From an uncultured Oscillospiraceae bacterium (GTDB taxonomy: Bacteria > Bacillota > Clostridia > Oscillospirales > Oscillospiraceae), in assembly GCA_934565795.1 (NCBI GenBank), contig CAKTIM010000021.1, forward strand, positions 1 through 42,971: DNA of 42,971 bases, given 5' to 3'. The notes under the pieces are model-generated. The model saw only the letters and a program-made list of their open reading frames with translations, did no database searches and had not been told where the DNA came from. Made by a program: the position numbers and the translations under genes. This document shows positions 1 through 7,299 of the stretch, in pieces (within the stretch, counting starts at the first letter, position 1; every line of letters begins with the position of its first letter).

Positions 1-3000
1 CCGCTGACCAGGGTTTCGGTCTCGACGGGACGAATTACCGCTCTTGTGCGGGCCTCCACCGTCTTTCTGCTGGTCAGGCCGGTGTAGGGGTTGGTGCAGA
101 CCAGGGTGAACTGGCCGGAGGAGAGGACTGAGAGCTTCGTCTCCTTGATGGGCAGCACAGAGAGCTTGGCGATGGAGGAGGCGGGCTTCTCGCCCACGGA
201 CTCCAGTGACCAGGTCATACCGCCGTTTTCGCCCAGGGCCTGGGCGATGGCCTCCGGCAGCGCCGGGGCGGACAGGGTGACGTTCTCCTCAAAGGCGTCC
301 GCCACGGCGGAAAGGTCGATCAGATCCAGGGCAGCGCAGCCCTCGAAGCAACCCTTGCCCACGGACAGCAGGCTCTCCGGCAGCGTAAGCTGCGAGAGGT
401 TCGCACACCCGGAGAAGGCGTTGGCGCCAAGGCTGGTGACGCCAGGCTCTACGGTGGCGGACACAATATGCCCGCGATACCAGTGCCAGGGGGCGCTGCC
501 CGCGCTATAATCCATCATCCCGCCTGCGCCGGAGATGGTCAGCGCGCCCTCCTCGCTCAGCTGCCACTGCACACTTTCTCCGCAGACGCCGGAGGCGGGG
601 AGCGACAGCTTGGGGACGGTCTCGGCCTCTATCGTGGTCTCCACGTTGCCGCGGGCATCCTTATAGACCTTGCCGCGGACGGAGCAGACCCAATAGGCGT
701 TGTTGCCGCTCTCGGTGTCGGTCGGCTCCTTGGCCGGAACCGCCGTCAATTTGCAGTTGTGGGAATAGTAGATCGTGGCGTTTATAAGCGGCTCGTTGCC
801 GGAGGAAATGCGGATGCTCTTCCAGTTTGCCTTGCTGCCGTTGTAGTTGACCTCGGCCAGGGAACCGCAGCCATAGAAGGCATTGCGGCCGATGCTGGTG
901 ACGGTTTTCGGGATGGTCACGCGGGTCAGCCGGGTGCAGAAATCAAAAGCGCGGTCGCCGATGGTTTTCACGCTCTTGCCAATGACCACATTGGTAAGCT
1001 GGGTGCAGAAGCTGAACGTGTACATACCGATCTGATTGATGCCGCCGGGGATCGTAACGCTGGCAAGGCTGCCGCAGTTGGAAAAGGCATAGTCCCCGAT
1101 GCTGGTAACGCTGTCCGGCAGCGTTACCCCGGTCAGGCTCCGGCAGTCCTGGAACGCCCGGTCGCCGATGGCGGTAACCCCCTGGGGGATCGCCACGCTG
1201 ACAAGGTCGGTGCAGCCCATGAACAGGCGGCTTTCCAGCTGGGTAACGCCCTGCGGGAGCGTGATGCCGGTAAGGCCGGAGCCTGCAAATGCGCTTTCCT
1301 CGATCTGGAGAACACTTGCTGGAATCGTGATGCCGGTAAGGCTGCTACAGCCGGCAAAGGCGCTGACGCCAATGCTGGTTATGTTATCGTGGAGTATTAT
1401 TTCTGTCAGTCCGATGCATTCGTGGAACACACACCCTTCAATGCGGGTGACATTCTTTGGAATTGTCACACTGGTTAGGCCGCTACATCCCTCGAACGCA
1501 TACGAACCGATGTTTGTTACGCTCTCCGGAATAATCACACTAACCAAACTACTACAACCAGCGAACGCCATTAAATCGATGCTTGTTACGCTCTCTGGGA
1601 TAACCACGCTAGTCAGGCTGCTACAGCCAGAGAAAGTATACATACCGATGCTTGTCATACTCTCTGGGATAACCACGCTAGCCAAGCTGCTACATCCCTC
1701 AAACGCATACGAACCGATACTCGTTACGCTCTCTGGGATAACCACACTAGCCAGACTGCTACAGTCAGAGAACGTGCTTTCTTCAATCCTGGTTACCCCC
1801 TCAGGGATTGTCAGATTGGTCAAGCTGCTGCAACCATAGAATGCACTGCGCCCAATGCTTGTAACACTATTGGGAATAACTATGCTGGTCAGGTTGCTAC
1901 AGTAAGAGAAAGCCCACTCTTCAATGCGAGTCGTTCCCTCCAAAATCGTCACATTGGTCAAGCTGTTACATCCAGAGAACGCATACCTACCAATGCTCAT
2001 TACGCTCTTTGGGATAACTACACTAACCAAACTGCTGCAGCCGGAGAATGCATAATCCTCAATACTTGTCACGCCCTCTGGAATAACCACATTAGTCAAG
2101 CTGCTGCAGCCCGAAAAGGCATTCCATCCGATGCTTGTAACCCCAACGGGGATATTGATATCAATGAGGCTACTACAGCCAAAGAACGTATTCCCTTCAA
2201 TGCTTGTAACACCATCTGGAATCGTTATATTGGTGAGGCCGCTGCAGCCGGAAAATGCACTGTGATAAATTTTCTTAACACTCTCCGGGATCGATACACT
2301 GGTGAGGCTGCTGCAATTTTCAAAAAGGTATTCTCTGATTTCGGTAATCCCACTGGGAAGATTTACGCTAACCAGACTACTACAGCCGCTGAAAGCAAGC
2401 CGGTGTATCTCCGTGACACTGCTTGGAATTTTAACCGAAATCAAATTGCTGCAATTTTGGAAAGCACCGCTGCCAATTACGGTGATTCCATCCTCTATGG
2501 TCAAAGAAAGAATCCGCTCACGATACTCATACCATGGGGTATCTCTTCCCGAAAGATTTGCGTAGTCCCCCATCCATCCTGTGCCGGAAATGGTCAGCTC
2601 ACCACTGCCACTGATAATCCATTCCAAGCTCCAATCACAGGTGCCGTAGGCAATGGTTCCAGCCGGGAGGCGCTCGGCCTCTGCGGTAGTCTTTACCTTG
2701 CCCAGCGCATCCTTATAGGCCAGACCACAGATGGGGCAGGCCCAGTATTCCCGGCAGCCGTCCTGCGTATCCGTGGCAGGCTTGGCTTCCACCTTTGTCA
2801 AAGTACAAACATGGGTGACATTGTAGTGAATTGTGGCATTTGTAAGCTCGGTATTGTCATAGCCGATTTGAATTTTGTCCCAATCCACCTCACTGCCGAA
2901 GTAAAAAACATCCGTCAGCCTATGGGTGTCAAGAAATGCCAAATTATCAATTGCAGTGACACTTTTCGGAATAAAAACCCTGGAAAGGTGGCTGCAATTC

Positions 3001-5669
3001 TGGAAGGTCTGAGAAGCAATACTGGTCACGCCATTCGGGATGGCGACACTAACAAGGTGAGTGCAGTCCATGAACGCGGCTGACCCAATTGTCTTGACCC
3101 CGTTGGGAATGTCCACACTTGTCAGGTTAATACAACTGGCAAATGCGATAAAACTAATGCTGGTCACGCCCTCCGTAATGGAGACTGAGCGGATTTGTTC
3201 ACTGAAACTGTTCCAAGGAATACTATTAAAGTTTGTATAGTCCGTCATAGGGCCGCTGCCGGAGATGTTCATTACGCCATCCTCGCCCAGTGCCCAGATG
3301 AGGTTTTCGCCGCAGGTACCGGCGGCAACGGAAGGAAGCTTGGGGATCGCCTCGGCCTCGGCCGTCGTCGGCGTGGCGCCCTGGGCATCCTTATAGCATT
3401 TCTGGCAGGTGGCGCAGACCCAGTAGGCATTGTGCCCCGCGTCGGTATAGGTCGGCTCCTTGGCCGGAACCTGCGTCAGCAGGCACACGTGGTCGGTGTT
3501 ATAGCGGACGGGTGCGGCGGTCAGGGAGGCATTGCCGCTGCCGATGGAAAGCGCCTCCCACTGCGCCTGGGTACCGGCGTAGCAGACGGAGGTCAGATTC
3601 CCGCATTCGTCAAAGGCATGGTCACCGATGGCGGTAAGCTCCACCGGGATGACCACCGCCGTGATGCTCTGCCTGGGCGCGTACCAGGGCGCGGCGCTGA
3701 AATCGGCGTAGCTTTCCATCCGGCCGGTGCCGGAGAGAACCATCACCCCATCCTCGCGAATCACCCATTCGACACCTTCGCCGCAGCTGCCCGCGGCAAT
3801 GCAGGGCTTTCCGGGGATCGTCTCCGCCTCTACGGTGGTTTTGGTTCTGCCCTGGGCGTCCTGATAGGCCTGCTGGCAAACGGCGCAGAACCAATATTGA
3901 TTGTTTCCGTCCTCCGTATAGGTGGGAGCCTTGGCGGGAACCTCCACCAGCTGGCAGATATGGGTGGCATTGCAGTGAATAAACGCGCCGGTCAGGCAGG
4001 AATTGCCGCTCTCGATCTGGATCCCGTCCCAATCCGCCTGGGTACCGGCATAGTACGCAACGGCAAGACTGGTACAGTCATAGAACGCGCTGTCTGCTAT
4101 GCTGGAGAGGCTCTCGGGAAGTGCAATCGCGTTAAGATTGCTGCAAGAATCGAACGCACCATATTGAATACTGGTCACGCCCTCCGGGATGGCCACCTGC
4201 GTCAGGCTGGTACAGTTCTCGAACGCGCTATCCCCAATGGCGGTAGCAGTGCTCGGAATGACAATGCTTGTCAGGCTTCTACAGCCGTTGAAGATGCCTC
4301 CGGGAACGGATGTGATCTTCTCCGGCAGGGTCACGCTGGTTAAGCTGCTGCAGCCTTCAAAGATGCTTCCCTCTATGGTTGTGACATTCTTCGGAATCGC
4401 GACATTGGAAAGCTTTTTACAATTTTGAAATGCGCGCAGGCCAATGCGGGTAAGGGTCTCCGGCAGCGTCACATTTTCCAAGCTGGCGCACTCGGCAAAC
4501 ACAGACCCTCCAATGCTGGTCACACCCTCCGGGATATTCACGCTGGTCAGACTGGTGCAATTGAAAAAGGCCCAATTGTCAATTCTGGTAAGGCTTTTTG
4601 AGAGCGTTACATCGGCAAGAGCGCTACAGTTTTCAAAAGCAGAACGGGCAAGCTCGGTGACGCTGTCCGGGATAACAATGCTGCTCAGCTTGGTACAACC
4701 GCTGAACGCAGCTTCATCAATTGTACTGACGCCATATGGGAGCGTAATGCCCTCCAGTTTTGTACAGCCGTCAAATGCGTGTCGGCCAATCGTCTTAACA
4801 TCAGAGGCAATCGACACACTGCTCAGCTTGTAGCAGGAAAAGAATGCGTAATGACCGATGCTGGTCACGCCCTCTGTTACGGAAAGGGAAAGGATGCTCT
4901 GGCGATTCGCGTACCAGGGGGCGACATTGGATTCGGTGTAATCGTCCATTTTCCCCGTGCCGGAAATGCTCAGCACGCCGTCCTCGCTCAGCGTCCAGGT
5001 CAGGCTGCTGCCACAGGTGCCGGAATCAAGGATGCCCGATTCCAGGAGCTGCGCCTCCGGGGCTGCTTCCGCCGGGTTCAGGGTGATCTGGATGCAAAGC
5101 GGCTCCTCTGCCCCGGCGGGGACGGTGAAAAAGCTCTCCTGTGCGTCGTACCCCTCCGCTGCGGCCAGGCAGGCATAGTCCCCCGGCAGGAGCAGGTATG
5201 TACCGTCCGCCTCCGCTTCGATGGCGGATTCAATATCGGAGTCCGCAGGGTAGACCAGCAGGGTCAAATCCTCCGGGGAGCAGGAAAAGAGTACCCGGAC
5301 GGTCTCCTGCGCTTCCTGGGTGGGTTCCTCGGTGGGCTCCTGGGTGGGTTCCTCCGTGGGGGCTTCCGTTTCCGCCTCCGTGGGTGCCTCGGTGGGGGCC
5401 TCCGTCTCCGCCTCCGTCGCTTCCCCGGTGGGAGCCTCGGTCGCCTCGGTGGGGGCCACGGTGGGCGCTTCCGTCGGCGCTTCCGTGGGGGCCTCGGTGG
5501 GGGTAACGGGCGGCTCGGTCTCGCCCTCCGCTGCCGGGGCGGCCACTGAGGTATCCTCATAGGCCAGCGACGGCTCCTGGGCAAAATCGCCCGGCGCCTC
5601 TGCCCAAGCAGGCAGCGCCAGCTGCGCCACCATTGCCACAGTCAGGAATAACGCAAAGATTCTTTTCAT
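1..5669 (-). CDS. BspA-type leucine-rich-repeat surface protein (C-terminus outside window)
   Basis: A secreted, modular surface protein. About 1,889 codons lie in the window and the frame is still open at base 1. I checked the frame at eight points and saw no break. Residues 1-23 are a signal peptide ending AWA. Residues about 50-120 are a Thr/Glu/Pro linker (EAPTEAPTEAP type). Then come blocks of 23-residue BspA/Treponema-type repeats (IGxxAFxxCSxLTSVxIP), about a dozen units between 4,880 and 4,060 and about 24 between 2,500 and 850. Between blocks are copies of LSEDGVLxISGTG and four modules of the form HxCxLTxVPAKEPT...YWxCxxC...YKDA (near 3,960, 3,490, 2,810 and 750). The last has CSVRG where the others keep CxxC. 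The ATG follows AAAGGAG at 8 nt. Such proteins usually mediate adhesion in the family; the ligand is unknown here, and any wall anchor would be off the edge. Confidence 0.93.
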   Translation of the reverse strand, partial: MKRIFALFLTVAMVAQLALPAWAEAPGDFAQEPSLAYEDTSVAAPAAEGETEPPVTPTEAPTEAPTEAPTVAPTEATEAPTGEATEAETEAPTEAPTEAETEAPTEEPTQEPTEEPTQEAQETVRVLFSCSPEDLTLLVYPADSDIESAIEAEADGTYLLLPGDYACLAAAEGYDAQESFFTVPAGAEEPLCIQITLNPAEAAPEAQLLESGILDSGTCGSSLTWTLSEDGVLSISGTGKMDDYTESNVAPWYANRQSILSLSVTEGVTSIGHYAFFSCYKLSSVSIASDVKTIGRHAFDGCTKLEGITLPYGVSTIDEAAFSGCTKLSSIVIPDSVTELARSAFENCSALADVTLSKSLTRIDNWAFFNCTSLTSVNIPEGVTSIGGSVFAECASLENVTLPETLTRIGLRAFQNCKKLSNVAIPKNVTTIEGSIFEGCSSLTSVTLPEKITSVPGGIFNGCRSLTSIVIPSTATAIGDSAFENCTSLTQVAIPEGVTSIQYGAFDSCSNLNAIALPESLSSIADSAFYDCTSLAVAYYAGTQADWDGIQIESGNSCLTGAFIHCNATHICQLVEVPAKAPTYTEDGNNQYWFCAVCQQAYQDAQGRTKTTVEAETIPGKPCIAAGSCGEGVEWVIREDGVMVLSGTGRMESYADFSAAPWYAPRQSITAVVIPVELTAIGDHAFDECGNLTSVCYAGTQAQWEALSIGSGNASLTAAPVRYNTDHVCLLTQVPAKEPTYTDAGHNAYWVCATCQKCYKDAQGATPTTAEAEAIPKLPSVAAGTCGENLIWALGEDGVMNISGSGPMTDYTNFNSIPWNSFSEQIRSVSITEGVTSISFIAFASCINLTSVDIPNGVKTIGSAAFMDCTHLVSVAIPNGVTSIASQTFQNCSHLSRVFIPKSVTAIDNLAFLDTHRLTDVFYFGSEVDWDKIQIGYDNTELTNATIHYNVTHVCTLTKVEAKPATDTQDGCREYWACPICGLAYKDALGKVKTTAEAERLPAGTIAYGTCDWSLEWIISGSGELTISGTGWMGDYANLSGRDTPWYEYRERILSLTIEDGITVIGSGAFQNCSNLISVKIPSSVTEIHRLAFSGCSSLVSVNLPSGITEIREYLFENCSSLTSVSIPESVKKIYHSAFSGCSGLTNITIPDGVTSIEGNTFFGCSSLIDINIPVGVTSIGWNAFSGCSSLTNVVIPEGVTSIEDYAFSGCSSLVSVVIPKSVMSIGRYAFSGCNSLTNVTILEGTTRIEEWAFSYCSNLTSIVIPNSVTSIGRSAFYGCSSLTNLTIPEGVTRIEESTFSDCSSLASVVIPESVTSIGSYAFEGCSSLASVVIPESMTSIGMYTFSGCSSLTSVVIPESVTSIDLMAFAGCSSLVSVIIPESVTNIGSYAFEGCSGLTSVTIPKNVTRIEGCVFHECIGLTEIILHDNITSIGVSAFAGCSSLTGITIPASVLQIEESAFAGSGLTGITLPQGVTQLESRLFMGCTDLVSVAIPQGVTAIGDRAFQDCRSLTGVTLPDSVTSIGDYAFSNCGSLASVTIPGGINQIGMYTFSFCTQLTNVVIGKSVKTIGDRAFDFCTRLTRVTIPKTVTSIGRNAFYGCGSLAEVNYNGSKANWKSIRISSGNEPLINATIYYSHNCKLTAVPAKEPTDTESGNNAYWVCSVRGKVYKDARGNVETTIEAETVPKLSLPASGVCGESVQWQLSEEGALTISGAGGMMDYSAGSAPWHWYRGHIVSATVEPGVTSLGANAFSGCANLSQLTLPESLLSVGKGCFEGCAALDLIDLSAVADAFEENVTLSAPALPEAIAQALGENGGMTWSLESVGEKPASSIAKLSVLPIKETKLSVLSSGQFTLVCTNPYTGLTSRKTVEARTRAVIRPVETETLVS

Positions 5670-5713
5670 TTCAATGCTCCTTTTTAAAAAAGATTAGCAT
5701 GTATTCTTACTCA

Positions 5714-5742
5714 ATTATATACATTATATGAAAATTTTTCAA
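5714..5742 (-). promoter_or_regulatory. sigma-A promoter of the leucine-rich-repeat gene
   Basis: TTGAAA, a 17-nt spacer and TATAAT read on the minus strand, about 45 nt upstream of the start codon. The spacing and both hexamers are near consensus. Confidence 0.75.
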
Positions 5743-5769
5743 GTCCTTTATGAATTATCGGTAGAATTG

Positions 5770-6060
5770 AACACATTTTTTCAGGGGGCGGGGCGGCTTC
5801 GTAGGGGGCGGCAACCTGCCGCTCCGCAATGTGACGGAACAGAGCGGTGCATTGAATGGTAGCAGGCTGCGCTACCACCAAAGCTTCCCTCGGGGGAAGC
5901 TGGCAAGTTTGGCGGCTCTTCGGAACCGACAAACTTGACTGAAGAGGGCCTACCGCAGTGCGTTCTTTATTAAGGGTAAGTTGAATGGTACACGCCAATC
6001 TGTAGGGGCGGATACCAGCCGCCCGCAACGTTGCCACTTCGATAGCAGGTCGTTGAGTGG
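5770..6060. repeat. Cluster of small palindromic intergenic repeats
   Basis: There is no convincing gene here. The stretch holds several short inverted repeats. A GTAGGGGGCGGCA/TGCCGC palindrome lies near 5,790-5,815. An AAGCTTCCC/GGGGAAGCT palindrome lies near 5,886-5,905 and is followed by AAGTTTG/CAAACTT arms (5,906-5,938). A GTAGGGGCGG...CCGCCC palindrome lies near 6,002-6,025. The same motif types recur at 6.1-6.6 kb and 33.15-33.53 kb, so these look like members of dispersed, non-coding repeat families. Confidence 0.7.
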
Positions 6061-6076
6061 AATGCGCAAAATTTTT

Positions 6077-6375
6077 CTGAGTCCGTAGGGGGCGGCAATT
6101 TGTCGCCCCGCTATGTACCGGGATTGAGCGGTTCGGCTATACAGCTCACATTCGTTACCTTTCGGGCGGCTGGTATCCGCCCCTACGGACTCAGATTGTT
6201 GTACATTGTACCTCTTTAGTCAAGTCTCTCTCGAAACCATTACCTGAGTGCCCTCTTCAGTCGCTGCGGCAACAGCTAGCTAATTAAGGTATCATTGCCA
6301 CCGGCAATGATTGTAATTATAAATTCGCTGCGCTCTGCAACACCCCTCAGGGAAGCTTGGGGATGTATTCTATTT
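6077..6375 (+). repeat. Dispersed repeat, copy A (inverted partner at 33.24-33.52 kb)
   Basis: About 290 bp that reappear in inverted orientation at 33,241-33,522 with most bases conserved by eye. The left part (6,077-6,194) is bounded by inverted ends, CTGAGTCCGTAGGGG and CCCCTACGGACTCAG. The right part contains ATCATTGCC/GGCAATGAT (about 6,291-6,311) and a conserved stretch around TTCGCTGCGC. No open frame or transposase is present, so it would need another enzyme in trans if mobile. Confidence 0.85.
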
Positions 6376-6404
6376 TGTTATACGTTCATCTTTACTGCTA
6401 TCGA

Positions 6405-6610
6405 AACCGTGGGGTTTAGGGTCGGCAGGTTGCCGACCCCTACGGGGGGTAGTTGTTTTGCCAGCTCCTATTCAATGGGGTGCTATCGAAACCGTTGGGT
6501 TGCGGGCGGCTGGTATCCGATGAATTAGTTGTATGATTGCCACTGGCAATCATTTAGATTCTGATTCGCTGCGCGGAGCACCACCCCTACGGGTGGGATT
6601 GTGGAAGGTG
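6405..6610 (+). repeat. Degenerate, internally deleted copy of the dispersed repeat
   Basis: Contains a GGGTCGGCA/TGCCGACCC palindrome near 6,420-6,442, then GCGGGCGGCTGGTATCCG joined directly to ATGAATTAG and the GATTGCCACTGGCAATC palindrome (about 6,537-6,553). In copy A these two parts are separated by about 110 bp, so this looks like a deleted copy. The phrase TATCGAAACCGT occurs twice, near 6,399 and 6,483. Confidence 0.65.
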
Positions 6611-6619
6611 CACAAAAGC

Positions 6620-6648
6620 TTGAGGCGAAATTGTTATAAACATAGAAT
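6620..6648 (+). promoter_or_regulatory. Promoter of the tetR-GH2-symporter-GH36 operon
   Basis: TTGAGG, 17 nt, TAGAAT. It ends a few bases before the first GGAAACC half-site, so a bound repressor would block initiation or early elongation. Confidence 0.65.
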
Positions 6649-6652
6649 CTTG

Positions 6653-6720
6653 TGGAAACCGCTTGAAATGGTTGGGTTTCCGTGGTAGGATGGAAACCAG
6701 AAAAAGGAAATTGGTTTCCA
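6653..6720 (+). promoter_or_regulatory. Probable TetR operator: two GGAAACC inverted repeats
   Basis: Four half-sites lie between promoter and gene: GGAAACC at 6,654-6,660, GGTTTCC at 6,675-6,681, TGGAAACCA at 6,691-6,699 and TGGTTTCCA at 6,712-6,720. The last two form a perfect 9-bp inverted repeat with a 12-nt spacer that ends at the ribosome site. Position and symmetry suit autoregulation by the TetR protein. A transcript hairpin that masks the ribosome site is also possible. Confidence 0.6.
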
Positions 6721-6732
6721 GGAGGGATGGAA

Positions 6733-7299
6733 ATGGAAAATGACAGGGGGCTTCGTGTCCGGGTGCGGGAGGCGGGGCTGGAGCTGTTTCGGAAGGAGGG
6801 GCTGCATTTTACCATGCAGCAGGCGGCGCAGGCCATTCATATCAGCAAAAAGACCATTTACTGCGTATACGCCTCCAAGGAGGAGCTGCTGCTGGACATG
6901 GTGGACGAGGCCTTTGCCTCCATTCACCGGCGCAAGCAGGCCATTCTGGACGGGCCGGGCACGCTGGAGGAAAAAATCCGCTCTGTGATCATTGCCCTGC
7001 CGGAGAGCTATTCGGCCATGGATCTACAGCAGCTGGAGCTGCTGGATGAGCGGTACCCCCAGGTGGCGCAGCGGGTGCGGCAGCATCTGGAAACCGGCTG
7101 GGAGCCGACGCTGGCGCTGCTGGAGCAGGCCATGGCGCAGGGACTGATGCGGCGGGTATCGCTGCCGGTGCTGCAAGGGATGATCTCCGCCGCCATCGAG
7201 CATTTTCTGGCCGACCGCTCACTGGAGGCACAGGGCATCAGCTATACTCAGGCGCTGGAGGAAATGATTTCCATTATTTTGGAGGGGGTGCTTCAATGA
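6733..7299 (+). CDS. TetR/AcrR-family regulator of the galactoside operon
   Basis: A 188-residue one-component repressor. The N-terminal helix-turn-helix is clear (residues about 8-55: FTMQQAAQAIHISKKTIYCVY then ASKEELL), followed by an all-helical ligand and dimer domain of normal length. AGGAGGG ends 6 nt before this ATG. An in-frame ATG at 6,727 abuts the ribosome site and one at 6,682 lies in the operator region, so both are less likely. The gene overlaps the next by 4 nt (ATGA) and is the first gene of its operon, so it probably represses itself plus the GH2, symporter and GH36 genes. The inducing ligand is not evident; a galactoside or its product is a guess from context. Confidence 0.9.
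   Translation: MENDRGLRVRVREAGLELFRKEGLHFTMQQAAQAIHISKKTIYCVYASKEELLLDMVDEAFASIHRRKQAILDGPGTLEEKIRSVIIALPESYSAMDLQQLELLDERYPQVAQRVRQHLETGWEPTLALLEQAMAQGLMRRVSLPVLQGMISAAIEHFLADRSLEAQGISYTQALEEMISIILEGVLQ

Noticed and set aside
850..2540. Regular 69-bp repetition resembling a CRISPR or tandem satellite
   Set aside because: Units are coding, in frame and without spacers; they encode 23-residue leucine-rich repeats.
468..5562. Long plus-strand open frames opposite the leucine-rich-repeat gene
   Set aside because: They are antisense shadows created by the 69-bp periodic repeats; the minus-strand frame has a signal peptide, ribosome site, promoter and recognisable repeats.
5711..6037. A 108-codon minus-strand open frame in the repeat cluster
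   Set aside because: It consists of palindromic repeat sequence, has no ribosome site and no protein-like features.
6295..6528. A 77-codon plus-strand open frame between the repeats
   Set aside because: It is composed of the dispersed repeat and its deleted copy; no coding signal was seen.
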